64,000 nucleotides of DNA, taken from assembly GCF_900100945.1 (NCBI RefSeq), contig NZ_FNCG01000004.1:124001-188000 (forward strand), in the 5' to 3' direction. This DNA comes from Mucilaginibacter gossypii. Its GTDB lineage: Bacteria > Bacteroidota > Bacteroidia > Sphingobacteriales > Sphingobacteriaceae. Numbering within the stretch: position 1 is the stretch's first letter; the number at the start of each line of letters is the position of its first letter. Shown here piece after piece: positions 43,828 through 53,990 of this stretch. Below the pieces are notes generated by a model. That model had not been told where the DNA came from. It did not search any database and worked only from the letters and a program-made list of their open reading frames with translations. The translations under genes were made by a program, and so were the position numbers.

Positions 43828-44058
43828 ATGACAACGTTAACAATCGAAATACCCGAAAAGGCAGGGAAAACGCTGGCCGATCTGGTCGAGCAGTTAGGAG
43901 GGAAGGTTATTTCTATAAAGAAAGACAAAGAGACAAAAGGCGAGAAGAAGAAAAAACAGGTATTAGACGATCTGGAAGAGTCAGTAAAGTTTGTCAGGTT
44001 GCATCAGCAGGGTAAGGTTGAAGCAAAAACGATACAAGAATTACTTAATGAGCTTTAA
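43828..44058 (+). CDS. Antitoxin of a RelE-type toxin-antitoxin pair
   Basis: The 76-residue protein has a beta-strand start (MTTLTIEIPEKAGKTLADLV), a Lys-rich linker and a C-terminal helical tail that would wrap the toxin (EESVKFVRLHQQGKVEAKTI). Its last 11 bases overlap the toxin start, the usual coupling. The N-terminal strand could form a ribbon-helix-helix or AbrB-like dimer for autoregulation. The assignment rests on position and size. Confidence 0.72.
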   Translation: MTTLTIEIPEKAGKTLADLVEQLGGKVISIKKDKETKGEKKKKQVLDDLEESVKFVRLHQQGKVEAKTIQELLNEL

Positions 44059-44370
44059 GATTCTGCCAACCCCGGCGTTTGTCCGTGAACTTAAGAAACT
44101 TTCTAAAAAGTACATTTCTTTAAAGAAGGATTTAACAGTTTTAATTGCCGAATTAGTTGAAAATCCGAAATCGGGAACTCCTTTAGGAAATAACTGTTAT
44201 AAAATTCGGATGGCTATTACTTCAAAAAATAAGGGAAATCGGCCGGTGCAAGAATAATTACCTATGTTCAGGTTGTTAATGGAACGGTTTACTTATTATC
44301 TATCTATGATAAATCTGATCTGGATAGCATAAGTGATAGTGAGTTAACAAGCCGCATAAAGGATCTGTGA
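44048..44370 (+). pseudogene. RelE/ParE-type toxin with a frame break at a slippery heptamer
   Basis: The zero frame starts MSFKILPTPAFVRELKKLSK and reaches YKIRMAITSKNKG, then stops at 44257 after 69 residues. Moving to the -1 frame at 44233-44239 restores a RelE-like C-terminus (SAGARIITYVQVVNGTVYLL, then SIYDKSDLDSIS) to the stop at 44370, giving 107 residues, the normal family length. The break falls exactly at G GGA AAT, a canonical X XXY YYZ site. It is either a one-base deletion in an A run (a pseudogene) or programmed -1 frameshifting. The toxin would cleave mRNA at the ribosome if made. Confidence 0.75.
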
Positions 44371-44634
44371 TTTTTAGGCTGACATGCTAATTCTTTGCTT
44401 AAGGGTTCATGGTCGGCATGCTGTCAGCAAATAGCCCCTCAATCCCCCCCAATCTTTAAAAATTTCCCCGGCCCATCTTCAGTTTTACGCCGTCAGCCGG
44501 GTGATGCGGTAGCATACCTTCCAAAATGGCTGTGAAAAGTCAAAAAATCAAACCGGCTAATGCTTAGCCAAATACCTTTCAAACATATGTTAAAACGCGG
44601 ATGCAAAAATTATAAAAAAATAACTTACTAACTA

Positions 44635-44665
44635 TTTGATAATTAATACAAAGTTTCTATCTTTG
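44635..44665 (+). promoter_or_regulatory. Main promoter of the rplC operon
   Basis: TTTG (44635-44638), a 19-base spacer and TATCTTTG (44658-44665) match the Bacteroidota -33/-7 consensus exactly. The rplC ATG is 74 bases downstream. The gap 44371-44739 otherwise holds only an imperfect GCTGACATGC inverted pair at about 44378-44431. Confidence 0.8.
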
Positions 44666-44689
44666 CCGTCCCTTTCGGGGGAGAAATAT

Positions 44690-44725
44690 GCCTTGAACGA
44701 AGCCCTACTGCTTCGATGGGCACAA
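44690..44725 (+). promoter_or_regulatory. Leader hairpin before rplC
   Basis: CGAAGC (44698-44703) pairs with GCTTCG around CCTACT, and an alternative GCCC/GGGC pairing overlaps it. Mutually exclusive stems in a ribosomal leader suggest autoregulation, perhaps by L4 or L3, but this is only a structural hint. Confidence 0.4.
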
Positions 44726-44739
44726 AAACAATTAAAAAA

Positions 44740-45357
44740 ATGTCAGGAATTATTGGTAAAAAAGTAGGAATGACCAGCATTTTCGACGAAACAGGGAAAA
44801 ACATTCCCTGCACAGTAATCGAAGCTGGCCCTTGCGTGGTAACACAAGTTAAGTCTGTGGATACAGACGGATACGCTGCTGTTCAGTTAGCGTATGGCGA
44901 CAAAAAGGAAAAAAACACTTCTGCCCCTCTAAAAGGACACTTCCAGAAAGCCGGTAGCGCTCCAAAGCGTAAACTGGTTGAATTCAAAACTTTCGAAGAT
45001 CAAAAAGCATTAGGCGACACCGTTACTGTCGACATTTTTGCTGCGGGAGATTTTGTTGACGTGGTAGGTACCTCAAAAGGTAAGGGTTTTCAGGGTGTGG
45101 TAAAACGTCATGGTTTTGGCGGCGTGGGTATGCAAACTCACGGTCAGCACAACCGTTTACGTGCGCCAGGTTCTTTGGGTGCGTCATCATGGCCATCACG
45201 TGTATTTAAAGGTATGCGCATGGCAGGTCAAACCGGAAACGCCCGTGTTAAAATACAAAACCTTGAAGTAGTTAAGGTTTTCGCGGAGCAGAATCTGTTA
45301 GTAGTTAAAGGTTCCATCCCCGGAGCTAAGGGTTCATTCGTAATAGTGGATAAATAA
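44740..45357 (+). CDS. rplC: 50S ribosomal protein L3
   Basis: The 205-residue protein has the L3 start [14 protein letters not shown] and the signature [20 protein letters not shown], with the extended loop that reaches the peptidyl transferase centre. An ATG at 44716 would add eight residues without family support, so 44740 is chosen. It is the first gene of the operon here; rpsJ, usually just upstream, is absent. Confidence 0.97.
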   Translation: MSGIIGKKVGMTSIFDETGKNIPCTVIEAGPCVVTQVKSVDTDGYAAVQLAYGDKKEKNTSAPLKGHFQKAGSAPKRKLVEFKTFEDQKALGDTVTVDIFAAGDFVDVVGTSKGKGFQGVVKRHGFGGVGMQTHGQHNRLRAPGSLGASSWPSRVFKGMRMAGQTGNARVKIQNLEVVKVFAEQNLLVVKGSIPGAKGSFVIVDK

Positions 45358-45358
45358 G

Positions 45359-45991
45359 ATGGAAGTTAACGTATTAAACGTATCAGGTAAAGAAACAGGT
45401 GCCAAGGTGCAGCTTCCTGAGTCGGTTTTCGGTATTGAGCCAAATGATCACGCTATCTATCTTGATGTTAAGCAATTTCTTGCTAACCAGCGTCAGGGTA
45501 CACACAAATCAAAACAGCGTAATGAAATTGCAGGTTCAACCCGCAAATTATACAAACAAAAAGGTACAGGCGGTGCCCGTGCCGGTGGTATTAAATCACC
45601 ATTATTTAACGGTGGTGGCCGTGTATTCGGTCCGCAACCACGCGATTATAGCTTCAAATTAAACAAAAAGCTTAAATCACTGGCCCGTAAATCAGCTTTA
45701 TCATACAAAGCAAAAGATAACAATATTTTAGTGTTAGAGGATTTTAGCTTTGATAGCATCAAAACTAAAAACTACATTAAGCTGGAGGCCGATCTGAATG
45801 TTACTAATGAAAAAACATTATTAGTAGTAGCATCTGCCGAAAATAACAATGTGTATTTATCAAGCAGGAACCTGAAGAAAAGCAAAGTAATTTCAGTTGA
45901 GCAGCTTAACACTTATGATGTGTTAAACGCAGGCAAGCTGTTGTTAACTACAGGTGCTGTTAAAACTTTGGAGGAAGCATTAGCTAAGTAA
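45359..45991 (+). CDS. rplD: 50S ribosomal protein L4
   Basis: The 210-residue protein has the tunnel-lining loop [20 protein letters not shown] followed by [16 protein letters not shown]4 binds 23S rRNA early in assembly and in other bacteria represses its own S10 operon. It begins one base after the rplC stop. Confidence 0.97.
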   Translation: MEVNVLNVSGKETGAKVQLPESVFGIEPNDHAIYLDVKQFLANQRQGTHKSKQRNEIAGSTRKLYKQKGTGGARAGGIKSPLFNGGGRVFGPQPRDYSFKLNKKLKSLARKSALSYKAKDNNILVLEDFSFDSIKTKNYIKLEADLNVTNEKTLLVVASAENNNVYLSSRNLKKSKVISVEQLNTYDVLNAGKLLLTTGAVKTLEEALAK

Positions 45992-45993
45992 TT

Positions 45994-46284
45994 ATGGAAA
46001 TTTTAAAACAACCCCTACTTACTGAAAAAGTTACTCAGTTAACTGACAAGCTTAACCGTTATGCTTTCAAAGTTGATCACAGGGCTAACAAAATTCAGAT
46101 CAAGAGTGCCATCGAGGCAATGTACGGTGTAAACGTTACGGCGGTAAACACCATGAAATACGTCGGCAAACTTAAAACTCGCAATACTAAGGCAGGCGCC
46201 GTTCAGGGCCGTTCAGCTACTTACAAAAAAGCGATCATTACGTTGAAGGACGGAGAAGTAATTGATTTTTACAGCAATATATAA
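45994..46284 (+). CDS. rplW: 50S ribosomal protein L23
   Basis: The 96-residue protein starts [16 protein letters not shown] and contains [20 protein letters not shown]23 sits at the exit tunnel and docks trigger factor and the signal recognition particle. It begins two bases after rplD. Confidence 0.97.
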   Translation: MEILKQPLLTEKVTQLTDKLNRYAFKVDHRANKIQIKSAIEAMYGVNVTAVNTMKYVGKLKTRNTKAGAVQGRSATYKKAIITLKDGEVIDFYSNI

Positions 46285-46292
46285 TTATAGAA

Positions 46293-47120
46293 ATGGCAGT
46301 AAAGAGATTTAAACCGGTTACCCCGGGTACCCGCTTCAGAGTTGATGTATCTAATTCAGATATCACAACAAACGTTCCTGAAAAATCGTTGGTTGTAGCA
46401 TCAAACAAAAGATCGGGCGGTCGTAACAACAGCGGTAAAATGACTATGCGCTACTTAGGTGGTGGTCATAAACAAGCATACAGGTTAATTGATTTTAAAC
46501 GTAATAAGTTTGATATCCCGGCAAAAGTTGCAACTATCGAGTACGATCCTAACCGTTCGGCACGTATAGCCCTGCTACACTTTGCTGATGGCGAGAAAAG
46601 GTACATGATTGCTCCGGAAGGCTTAACAGTTGGTACAATTGTAACAGCAGGCGAAACAGCAGCTCCCGAAGTAGGTAATACCTTACCATTAAAGAATATC
46701 CCTCTTGGTTCGATCATTCACAACATTGAGTTAAACCCTGGTCAGGGTGGTGTAATTGCCCGCAGCGCCGGTACTTACGCTCAATTATCAGCACGTGATG
46801 GCAAATATGCTATCATCAAATTGCCTTCAGGCGAAACCCGCATGATCCTGTCAACTTGTTTGGCAACTATCGGTACCGTTTCAAATGGCGAAAGAGCAAA
46901 CGCTGTGTTAGGTAAAGCCGGCCGCAAACGCTGGTTAGGCCGCAGGCCAAGGGTACGTGGTGTAGCTATGAACCCGGTAGATCACCCTATGGGTGGTGGT
47001 GAAGGCCGTGCCTCAGGTGGTCACCCACGTTCACGTAAAGGTTTATTGGCTAAAGGCTACAAAACCCGTGACAAGAAGAAAACATCGGATCGTTACATCA
47101 TTGAAAGAAGGAAGAAATAA
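46293..47120 (+). CDS. rplB: 50S ribosomal protein L2
   Basis: The 275-residue protein has [20 protein letters not shown], the [18 protein letters not shown] loop with the conserved His, and the basic C-terminus. L2 helps subunit joining and the peptidyl transferase centre. Its stop overlaps the rpsS start by one base. Confidence 0.98.
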   Translation: MAVKRFKPVTPGTRFRVDVSNSDITTNVPEKSLVVASNKRSGGRNNSGKMTMRYLGGGHKQAYRLIDFKRNKFDIPAKVATIEYDPNRSARIALLHFADGEKRYMIAPEGLTVGTIVTAGETAAPEVGNTLPLKNIPLGSIIHNIELNPGQGGVIARSAGTYAQLSARDGKYAIIKLPSGETRMILSTCLATIGTVSNGERANAVLGKAGRKRWLGRRPRVRGVAMNPVDHPMGGGEGRASGGHPRSRKGLLAKGYKTRDKKKTSDRYIIERRKK

Positions 47121-47386
47121 TGGCTCGTTCAATAAAAAAAGGACCTTACATCGATCATAACTTAGATAAGAAAGTTATGGTACTGAATGATGCAAATAAA
47201 AAATCAGTTGTAAAAACATGGTCACGTCGTTCCATGATCTCTCCTGATTTCGTTGGTCATACATTCGCAGTACACAACGGTAACAAGTTTATCCCTGTGT
47301 ACGTAACAGAAAACATGGTTGGACACAAGCTGGGAGAGTTTGCCCCAACCCGTACATTCCGCGGACACGCAGAAAAGAAAAAATAA
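47120..47386 (+). CDS. rpsS: 30S ribosomal protein S19
   Basis: The 88-residue protein starts [12 protein letters not shown] and ends with [19 protein letters not shown]. It lies in the 30S head and contacts S13. Translation is coupled to rplB by a one-base overlap. Confidence 0.98.
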   Translation: MARSIKKGPYIDHNLDKKVMVLNDANKKSVVKTWSRRSMISPDFVGHTFAVHNGNKFIPVYVTENMVGHKLGEFAPTRTFRGHAEKKK

Positions 47387-47392
47387 CAGGCA

Positions 47393-47821
47393 ATGGAAGC
47401 AACAACAAAAATTAAAAAGTCTGTACTAATCAGGCAACAAAAAGAAGCTGCGAAAGCTCTTGTAGGCGGCGCTTCTGTTGCTAAGTTACAGGACTGCCCA
47501 ACTTCACCACGCAAAATGCGTTTGGTGGTTGACTTGATCCGCGGTGAAAACGTTGAGAAAGCGTTATACATATTGAAATTTACTAACAAAGAAGCTGCTA
47601 TTCGTGTAGAGAAACTTTTGTTATCAGCTATCAAAAACTGGGAAGCAAAAAACGAAGGCAAACGTGTTGAAGACAGCAACCTTTTTGTTAAGGAAGTATC
47701 TGTAGGCGGTGGCCGTCAGTTAAAAAGGTTACGCCCTGCTCCGCAAGGAAGGGGATACCGTATCCGCAAACGCTCAAACCACGTAACACTTGTTGTGGAT
47801 AGTAAAAACGAAAACAATTAA
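47393..47821 (+). CDS. rplV: 50S ribosomal protein L22
   Basis: The 142-residue protein has [20 protein letters not shown] and the tunnel beta-hairpin [20 protein letters not shown] in near form ([16 protein letters not shown]). A basic N-terminal extension of about 30 residues makes it longer than the E. coli protein. Confidence 0.97.
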   Translation: MEATTKIKKSVLIRQQKEAAKALVGGASVAKLQDCPTSPRKMRLVVDLIRGENVEKALYILKFTNKEAAIRVEKLLLSAIKNWEAKNEGKRVEDSNLFVKEVSVGGGRQLKRLRPAPQGRGYRIRKRSNHVTLVVDSKNENN

Positions 47822-47827
47822 TTTGAA

Positions 47828-48700
47828 ATGGGACAGAAAGCACATCCAATAGGTAACAGGTTAGGAATCATCAGAGGTTGGGATTCTAACTGGTTCGGTG
47901 GCAACAACTACTCCGATAAATTAGTTGAAGACGAAAAAATCCGCAAATACCTTTCAGCTCGTATTGCTAAAGGTGGTGTATCTAAAGTAGTTATCGAGCG
48001 TACTTTAAAACGCATTACCGTAACTATCCACACTGCCCGTCCGGGTATTGTGATCGGTAAAGGCGGTCAGGAAGTTGACAAGATCAAAGAAGAGTTGAAA
48101 AAACTTACCAAGAAAGAAGTTCAGATCAACATTTTCGAGATCAAACGTCCTGAGCTTGATGCACAATTAGTAGCAGAAGGCATTGCAAAACAATTAGAAG
48201 CACGTATCTCTTTCCGTCGTGCCATGAAAACCACAATCGCTGCAACCATGCGTATGGGTGCCGAAGGTATCAAGGTAATGACTTCAGGCCGTTTAGGCGG
48301 CGCTGAGATGGCACGTAGCGAGCAATATAAAGAAGGCAGGATTCCTTTGCACACTTTCCGTGCTGACATTGACTACGCATTAGCAGAAGCATTAACTACC
48401 TATGGTAAAATAGGTGTTAAAGTTTGGATCTGCAAAGGCGAGGTTTATGGCAAACGCGATCTTTCTCCAAACATTGGCGGTACCAGCAGCGCAAGCGGTA
48501 AAGGTGGCAGGCCAGAGGGCGGTGCACCAGGCTTTGGTGGCCGTGGTAACGAAAGAGGCGGCGAGCGCGGCGGTGAGCGTCGTGGCGACAGGAAACCAGG
48601 TGGCGATCGTCGTGGCGGTGGTAACCGTCCGGGCGGACAAGGTGGAAACCGTCCGGGTGGACAAGGTGGAAACCGTCCGGGTGGCCCAGGTAAGAGATAA
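47828..48700 (+). CDS. rpsC: 30S ribosomal protein S3 with Gly/Arg-rich tail
   Basis: The KH domain ([20 protein letters not shown]) and the C-terminal S3 domain ([19 protein letters not shown]) are complete by about residue 215. A low-complexity tail of roughly 65 residues follows ([18 protein letters not shown]), ending in three copies of NRPGG units encoded by 24-base tandem repeats at 48627-48692. The tail is unstructured and basic, and its copy number may vary between strains. Confidence 0.97.
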   Translation: MGQKAHPIGNRLGIIRGWDSNWFGGNNYSDKLVEDEKIRKYLSARIAKGGVSKVVIERTLKRITVTIHTARPGIVIGKGGQEVDKIKEELKKLTKKEVQINIFEIKRPELDAQLVAEGIAKQLEARISFRRAMKTTIAATMRMGAEGIKVMTSGRLGGAEMARSEQYKEGRIPLHTFRADIDYALAEALTTYGKIGVKVWICKGEVYGKRDLSPNIGGTSSASGKGGRPEGGAPGFGGRGNERGGERGGERRGDRKPGGDRRGGGNRPGGQGGNRPGGQGGNRPGGPGKR

Positions 48701-48750
48701 TAATTAAAGTACAAGACAAATATCGAATAACGATATAAAAGCTTAAGAAA

Positions 48751-49173
48751 ATGCTACAGCCAAAAAGAACGAAGTTCAGAAAGATGCAAAAAGGCAGGAT
48801 GAAAGGTTTAGCCACCCGTGGTGCTGAACTTTCATTCGGATCTTTTGGTGTTAAATCACTCGAAGCGGCATGGATCACCAGCCGTCAGATCGAGGCTGCA
48901 CGTATCGCTGTAACACGTTTTATGAAACGTGAAGGACAGGTTTGGATCAGGATATTTCCTGACAAACCTGTAACCAAGAAACCTGCAGAGGTACGTATGG
49001 GTAAAGGTAAAGGTGCTCCTGAATACTGGGTTGCGGTAGTACGCCCCGGAAGGATCATTTTTGAAGCCGAAGGCGTGCCTTTGGAAGTTGCTAAAGAGGC
49101 TTTACGCCTTGCAGCACAGAAATTACCGGTGCAAACTAAATTTATTGTACGTAGGGATTACGTAGAAGCATAA
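48751..49173 (+). CDS. rplP: 50S ribosomal protein L16
   Basis: The 140-residue protein starts [19 protein letters not shown] and contains [21 protein letters not shown]16 contacts the A-site tRNA elbow. It follows rpsC by 50 bases. Confidence 0.98.
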   Translation: MLQPKRTKFRKMQKGRMKGLATRGAELSFGSFGVKSLEAAWITSRQIEAARIAVTRFMKREGQVWIRIFPDKPVTKKPAEVRMGKGKGAPEYWVAVVRPGRIIFEAEGVPLEVAKEALRLAAQKLPVQTKFIVRRDYVEA

Positions 49174-49297
49174 ATTGAGGAGTTAGTTGAAGAGTTGTAA
49201 AGTTTTAATGTTGTGAAGTTAGATGCCGAATTTCACCATTCAAATAAAAACAATACAACGTTTAAACTTACCAACAGACAACAAATAACAAAGAAAA
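49174..49297. repeat. Gap-specific repeats between rplP and rpmC
   Basis: The 124-base gap contains degenerate copies of AGTTGAAGAGTTGTAAAGTTT and inverted relatives (ACAACGTTTAAACTTACCAAC). No gene is present. The gap is unusual inside this normally tight operon. Confidence 0.5.
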
Positions 49298-49507
49298 ATG
49301 AAGAACTCAGAAATTTTGGGCCTATCAACTGAAGAGATTGTTGCTAAGATCAGCGAGGAAAGGGCTACCCTAACCAAATTGAAATTCGCTCATGCAGTTT
49401 CAGCTATTGAGAACCCGTCCCGTATAACTAAAGTACGCAAAGGAATTGCTCAGTTAAATACTGAATTAACAAAACGTAAAGCGGCGGCCGCTTCTGAAAA
49501 GAATTAA
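49298..49507 (+). CDS. rpmC: 50S ribosomal protein L29
   Basis: The 69-residue helical protein has [20 protein letters not shown] and the [13 protein letters not shown] segment. L29 lies near the exit tunnel next to L23. Confidence 0.96.
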   Translation: MKNSEILGLSTEEIVAKISEERATLTKLKFAHAVSAIENPSRITKVRKGIAQLNTELTKRKAAAASEKN

Positions 49508-49526
49508 TTTTTTAAACATTCAGACA

Positions 49527-49787
49527 ATGGAATTGGAAAGAAATTTAAGAAAAACACGTACCGGCCTCGTAGTTAGCAACAAAATGGAGAAATCTATCGT
49601 TGTGGCCGTTGAACGTAAGGTGAAACACCCTATTTACGGTAAGTTCGTAAAAAAGACTACCAAATTTATGGCTCATGATGAAACCAATACTTGTGGCGTA
49701 GGCGATACAGTATTGATCATGGAAACCCGCCCGCTGAGCAAAACCAAAAACTGGCGATTAGTTGAAATTTTAGAAAGGGCTAAATAA
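49527..49787 (+). CDS. rpsQ: 30S ribosomal protein S17
   Basis: The 86-residue protein starts [20 protein letters not shown] and contains [19 protein letters not shown] and [18 protein letters not shown]17 is an early 16S rRNA binder. Confidence 0.98.
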   Translation: MELERNLRKTRTGLVVSNKMEKSIVVAVERKVKHPIYGKFVKKTTKFMAHDETNTCGVGDTVLIMETRPLSKTKNWRLVEILERAK

Positions 49788-49788
49788 G

Positions 49789-50157
49789 ATGGTACAACAG
49801 GAATCAAGATTAACAGTAGCCGACAATAGCGGCGCTAAAGAAGTTTTAGTGATCCGTGTATTGGGTGGTACCGGTAAAAGGTATGCATCAATCGGCGATA
49901 AAATTGTGGTTACCGTAAAAAGCGCTTTACCATCAGGTAACGTTAAAAAAGGTACCGTATCAAAAGCCGTAGTTGTGCGTACTAAAAAAGAGATCCGCAG
50001 AAAAGACGGTTCATATATCCGTTTCGACGATAACGCAGCTGTGTTGTTAAACAACCAGGACGAGCCAAGAGGTACACGTATCTTTGGCCCTGTTGCAAGG
50101 GAACTGCGCGAGAAACAATTTATGAAAATTGTATCATTAGCACCGGAGGTATTGTAA
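49789..50157 (+). CDS. rplN: 50S ribosomal protein L14
   Basis: The 122-residue protein starts [20 protein letters not shown] and ends [18 protein letters not shown], the full family length. It starts one base after the rpsQ stop. L14 contacts L19 and binds the silencing factor RsfS. Confidence 0.98.
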   Translation: MVQQESRLTVADNSGAKEVLVIRVLGGTGKRYASIGDKIVVTVKSALPSGNVKKGTVSKAVVVRTKKEIRRKDGSYIRFDDNAAVLLNNQDEPRGTRIFGPVARELREKQFMKIVSLAPEVL

Positions 50158-50158
50158 C

Positions 50159-50488
50159 ATGGAAAAGAAAGTAAAATTAAAGATCCGTAAAGGCGACCTG
50201 GTTAAAGTTATCGCCGGCGATTCAAAAGGATCACAAGGCAAAATCGTTGAGGTTTTGGTAGATAAGAACAGGGCTATTGTTGAAGGTGCCAATATGGTAT
50301 CAAAACATACAAAACCTAATGCTGCTAACCCTAACGGCGGAATTGTTAAACAAGAAGCTGCTATACATATTTCAAACCTAATGCTGGTTGATCCTAAAAC
50401 AGGTAATACAACCCGTGTTGGCCGTCAAAAAAATGACGCCGGCAAATTAGTAAGGGTAGCAAAAAAATCAGGGGAGGAAATTAAGTAA
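50159..50488 (+). CDS. rplX: 50S ribosomal protein L24
   Basis: The 109-residue protein has the KOW motif ([20 protein letters not shown]) and [20 protein letters not shown]. It starts 1 base after rplN and its last base is the first of rplE. L24 initiates 50S assembly. Confidence 0.97.
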   Translation: MEKKVKLKIRKGDLVKVIAGDSKGSQGKIVEVLVDKNRAIVEGANMVSKHTKPNAANPNGGIVKQEAAIHISNLMLVDPKTGNTTRVGRQKNDAGKLVRVAKKSGEEIK

Positions 50489-51051
50489 TGACTTACGTAC
50501 CAAGATTAAAATCAAAATACAAGGACGAAATCCGCACCGCACTGAAAGATAAATTTCAGTACAAAAGCGTAATGCAGGTTCCTAAATTGGAGAAAATTGC
50601 CATTAACCAGGGTGTAGGTGGTGCAACTACCGACAAGAAATTGATCGAAAACACCATCACTGAGTTAACTACCATCACTGGTCAGCAGGCAGTATCTTCA
50701 AAATCTAAAAAAGATATCTCAAACTTTAAATTGCGTAAAAATATGCCGGTTGGCGTACGTGTTACCCTGCGTGACAACACAATGTACGAGTTTTTGGATC
50801 GTTTAATCGCTGTAGCCCTGCCACGTATCCGTGACTTCAAAGGCATCAACGATAAAGGTTTTGATGGCCGCGGCAACTATACATTAGGTATTACTGAGCA
50901 AATTATCTTCCCTGAGATAAATATTGACAAAATCAATAAAATCCAAGGTATGGATATTACCTTTGTAACCTCCGCAACAAACGATGTTGAAGCATTGGAG
51001 TTGTTGAAACAATTTGGTTTACCATTTAAAAATCAAAATAGCAATGGCTAA
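50488..51051 (+). CDS. rplE: 50S ribosomal protein L5
   Basis: The 187-residue protein has [20 protein letters not shown] and the [20 protein letters not shown] signature. L5 binds 5S rRNA. It overlaps rplX by one base and rpsN by eight bases. Confidence 0.98.
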   Translation: MTYVPRLKSKYKDEIRTALKDKFQYKSVMQVPKLEKIAINQGVGGATTDKKLIENTITELTTITGQQAVSSKSKKDISNFKLRKNMPVGVRVTLRDNTMYEFLDRLIAVALPRIRDFKGINDKGFDGRGNYTLGITEQIIFPEINIDKINKIQGMDITFVTSATNDVEALELLKQFGLPFKNQNSNG

Positions 51052-51313
51052 AGAAGGTGTAAAAGCACGTGAAGTAAAGCGCGCAAAATTAGTAGCTAAA
51101 TACGCTGAAAAAAGAGCTGCTTTAAAAGAAGCTGGCGATTACGCTGCTTTAGATAAATTACCAAAAGCATCATCACCGGTAAAACTGCACAACCGTTGCA
51201 AATTAACCGGCCGCCCTCGTGGTTATATGCGTCAGTTTGGCATCTCACGTGTTACATTCCGTGAAATGGCTCTTGAAGGCAAGATCCCGGGAGTAAAAAA
51301 AGCAAGCTGGTAA
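51044..51313 (+). CDS. rpsN: 30S ribosomal protein S14, zinc-free form
   Basis: The 89-residue protein is the long form of S14 ([40 protein letters not shown]) with no CxxC zinc pairs. The start at 51044 overlaps rplE; an earlier in-frame ATG at 51014 lies deep in rplE and is rejected. Confidence 0.97.
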   Translation: MAKEGVKAREVKRAKLVAKYAEKRAALKEAGDYAALDKLPKASSPVKLHNRCKLTGRPRGYMRQFGISRVTFREMALEGKIPGVKKASW

Positions 51314-51321
51314 GAAGATAT

Positions 51322-51420
51322 AAAAATATCGGATTTCGGAATTTCGATTTCGAAATTTCGATATTTTTAATTTTTTTTGAGATTGTGGCAAATTCGAACA
51401 TCCGAAATCTCAAATACAAA
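51322..51420. repeat. Hairpin and repeats between rpsN and rpsH
   Basis: AAAAATATCG (51322-51331) pairs with CGATATTTTT (51359-51368), enclosing GATTTCGGAATTTCGATTTCG copies; relatives of the same word recur to 51415. The 174-base gap is long for this operon and may hold an attenuator, but transcription must read through. Confidence 0.6.
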
Positions 51421-51487
51421 ATGAATTAACCGATGGAAGGTCGCCCGGGATGTTACCGGAAGGAAACCACCGTCATAACACAATAAA

Positions 51488-51886
51488 ATGAATACAGATC
51501 CAATCGCAGATTATCTTACAAGAGTAAGGAATGCTATTAAAGCCAACCACCGGGTTGTTGAAATTCCTGCATCAAATCTGAAGAAGGAAATCACTAAGGT
51601 GCTTTTCGACAAAGGTTACATTGCAAATTATAAGTTTGAGGATAATGGTCCTCAGGGCACTATCAAAGTTGCTTTGAAATACCACCCGATAACTAAAATT
51701 TCTGCTATCCGCAGCATTTCGCGCATCAGCAAACCAGGTTTGAGGAAATACGCAGGTATGGAAAACATGCCACGTGTACTAAATGGTTTAGGTATCGCCA
51801 TCCTGTCAACTTCTAAAGGCGTTATGTCTGATAAAGAAGCTCGTCAGCAAAATGTTGGTGGTGAGGTTTTATGCTACGTTTATTAA
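51488..51886 (+). CDS. rpsH: 30S ribosomal protein S8
   Basis: The 132-residue protein starts MNTDPIADYLTRVRNAIKA and ends with ILSTSKGVMSDKEARQQNVG and GEVLCYVY. S8 is a primary 16S rRNA binder and the translational repressor of the spc operon in E. coli. Confidence 0.98.
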   Translation: MNTDPIADYLTRVRNAIKANHRVVEIPASNLKKEITKVLFDKGYIANYKFEDNGPQGTIKVALKYHPITKISAIRSISRISKPGLRKYAGMENMPRVLNGLGIAILSTSKGVMSDKEARQQNVGGEVLCYVY

Positions 51887-51903
51887 CAGAAGAAATTTAA
51901 GCA

Positions 51904-52461
51904 ATGTCAAGAGTAGGAAAAGCACCGATAGCACTGCCACAGGGAGTAACCATTACAGTTTCAGCAGATAATGTTGTTACCGTAAAAGGCCCTAAAGGCC
52001 AGTTGCAACAGGCAATAGATAGCGATATCACTATTGCACAGGAAGACGGTCAGTTACTGGTTCAACGCCCGTCTGATCAAAAACGTCACAAAGCGTTACA
52101 TGGTTTATACCGCGCGCTTTTAAATAACATGGTAATTGGTGTAACCGAAGGTTACAAAGTAACCCAGGAATTAGTGGGTGTAGGTTACCGTGCCACCAAT
52201 ACCGGTAATACATTAGATTTAGTGTTGGGTTTCTCTCACCACTATGTATTTGAATTACCTCAAGAAATTAAAGTTACAACCACTGCTGATAAGGGTAAAA
52301 ACCCAACCATCATCCTTGAATCAATTGACAAACAGTTAATTGGCCAGGTAGCAGCTAAAATCCGTTCATTACGTGCACCAGAGCCTTACAAAGGTAAAGG
52401 TATCAAGTTCCAGGGCGAGATTTTGAGAAGAAAAGCAGGTAAATCAGCATCTAAAAAATAA
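51904..52461 (+). CDS. rplF: 50S ribosomal protein L6
   Basis: The 185-residue protein has [16 protein letters not shown] and the C-terminal signature [20 protein letters not shown]. It stands near the factor-binding site of the 50S subunit. Confidence 0.98.
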   Translation: MSRVGKAPIALPQGVTITVSADNVVTVKGPKGQLQQAIDSDITIAQEDGQLLVQRPSDQKRHKALHGLYRALLNNMVIGVTEGYKVTQELVGVGYRATNTGNTLDLVLGFSHHYVFELPQEIKVTTTADKGKNPTIILESIDKQLIGQVAAKIRSLRAPEPYKGKGIKFQGEILRRKAGKSASKK

Positions 52462-52466
52462 TCGTC

Positions 52467-52817
52467 ATGGGAGCTAAACTATCAAGAAGAGACAGGATTA
52501 AAAAAGGCATCAGGAAACGCCTTTCAGGGTCAACAGAACGTCCCCGCCTGTCAGTATTTAGAAGTAATAAAGGTATTTATGCGCAGATCATTGACGATGT
52601 AACCGGTAAAACTTTAGTTTCAGCATCATCTTTATCAAAAGATTTTGCCGCTGAAGGTACAAAATCAGATCAATCAGTAGCTGTAGGCAAACTGGTAGCT
52701 TCAAAAGCTATCGCTGCAGGTATTAAAGATGTGGTTTTCGACAGGAACGGTTACCTGTACCATGGCCGTGTTAAGTCATTGGCCGAAGGTGCACGTGAAG
52801 GTGGTTTAAACTTTTAA
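52467..52817 (+). CDS. rplR: 50S ribosomal protein L18
   Basis: The 116-residue protein has [20 protein letters not shown] and the C-terminal [19 protein letters not shown]18 binds 5S rRNA with L5. It starts five bases after rplF. Confidence 0.98.
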   Translation: MGAKLSRRDRIKKGIRKRLSGSTERPRLSVFRSNKGIYAQIIDDVTGKTLVSASSLSKDFAAEGTKSDQSVAVGKLVASKAIAAGIKDVVFDRNGYLYHGRVKSLAEGAREGGLNF

Positions 52818-52829
52818 TCGAAAAGAGAA

Positions 52830-53348
52830 ATGTCAACAATCAACATAAAAAGAGTAAAAACAAGCGAGATCGAATTAAAAGACCGCTTGGTAAGCATACA
52901 GCGTGTTGCCAAAGTAACCAAAGGCGGCCGTACTTTCAGCTTCTCTGCTATCGTAGTAGTAGGTGATGAAAACGGTGTTGTAGGTTACGGTTTAGGTAAA
53001 GCTAAAGAGGTAACTGAAGCTATTGCTAAAGGCATTGATGATGCTAAAAAGAACCTGGTAAAAGTTCCAATCATTAACGGAACTGTACCTCATGAGCAAA
53101 TTGGTAAATTTAGCGGTGGTTTTGTTTTCATTAAACCAGCAGCTAACGGTACCGGTGTAATTGCAGGTGGTGCTATGCGTGCCGTATTAGAGTCGGCAGG
53201 TGTACACAACGTATTGGCAAAATCAAAAGGTTCATCAAACCCGCACAACGTGGTAAAAGCAACCGTATCGGCATTAGCCCAGTTACGTGATGCAAATACA
53301 GTAGCACAACAGCGCGGAATTAGTTTAGGTAAAGTATTTAACGGATAA
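52830..53348 (+). CDS. rpsE: 30S ribosomal protein S5
   Basis: The 172-residue protein has the double-stranded RNA-binding part [20 protein letters not shown] with [10 protein letters not shown], and [21 protein letters not shown]5 lines the mRNA entry and influences decoding accuracy. Confidence 0.98.
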   Translation: MSTINIKRVKTSEIELKDRLVSIQRVAKVTKGGRTFSFSAIVVVGDENGVVGYGLGKAKEVTEAIAKGIDDAKKNLVKVPIINGTVPHEQIGKFSGGFVFIKPAANGTGVIAGGAMRAVLESAGVHNVLAKSKGSSNPHNVVKATVSALAQLRDANTVAQQRGISLGKVFNG

Positions 53349-53354
53349 TCAGTC

Positions 53355-53534
53355 ATGGCTAAGATCAAAATAACACAGATTAAGAGCGTGATCGACAGAA
53401 CGGAACGCCAGAAAAAAACAATCGAGGCTTTAGGCTTGCGTAAAATTAACCACAGTGTGGAAGTTGAGGCTACACCTGCTATAGTTGGGATGGTTAGGAA
53501 AGTGAACCACCTGGTAGCGGTTGAAAATATTTAA
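53355..53534 (+). CDS. rpmD: 50S ribosomal protein L30
   Basis: This small gene encodes 59 residues beginning [20 protein letters not shown], with the L30 core [20 protein letters not shown] and a C-terminal [15 protein letters not shown]. It starts 6 bases after rpsE and ends 4 bases before rplO, the conserved order. Confidence 0.96.
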   Translation: MAKIKITQIKSVIDRTERQKKTIEALGLRKINHSVEVEATPAIVGMVRKVNHLVAVENI

Positions 53535-53538
53535 TATC

Positions 53539-53985
53539 ATGAATTTAAGTAATTTAAAACCTGCAGAAGGTTCAACCAAAAATAGAAAAAGAATTGGCCG
53601 TGGTACAGGTTCTGGCCGTGGCGGTACGTCAACCCGTGGCCACAAAGGCGCCGGTTCACGTTCAGGTACCAGCACCAAGGTAGGCTTTGAAGGCGGTCAG
53701 ATGCCTTTACAGCGCCGTGTGCCTAAAGTGGGCTTTAAAAACCCTAACCGTGTTCAGTACACAGGTGTAAACCTTGACGTACTTCAGGAATTAGTAACAA
53801 AGTTTTCGCTTACTGCTGTTGATTTTGATACTTTGAAAGAGCACGGTTTGGTATCACGTAACGACCTGGTTAAGATCCTGGGCCGTGGTGAGCTTACTGC
53901 CAAATTAGAAGTTAAAGCACATGCATTTACTGCTACAGCTCAAAAAGCTATTGAAGCTGCAGGTGGTACCATAGTTAAGTTATAA
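53539..53985 (+). CDS. rplO: 50S ribosomal protein L15
   Basis: The 148-residue protein starts MNLSNLKPAEGSTKNRKRIG and contains the Gly/Arg/Ser-rich arm RGTGSGRGGTSTRGHKGAGS and FEGGQMPLQRRVPK. An in-frame ATG at 53521 lies inside rpmD and is rejected. Confidence 0.97.
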   Translation: MNLSNLKPAEGSTKNRKRIGRGTGSGRGGTSTRGHKGAGSRSGTSTKVGFEGGQMPLQRRVPKVGFKNPNRVQYTGVNLDVLQELVTKFSLTAVDFDTLKEHGLVSRNDLVKILGRGELTAKLEVKAHAFTATAQKAIEAAGGTIVKL

Positions 53986-53990
53986 TTTCG

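Noticed and set aside
43599..44015. 138-residue frame overlapping the glycosyltransferase end and the antitoxin gene
   Set aside because: Composition is not protein-like, and two well-supported genes in another frame cover its ends.
48627..48692. CRISPR-like or minisatellite repeat
   Set aside because: The 24-base units are in frame in rpsC and encode NRPGGQGG; there are no spacers.
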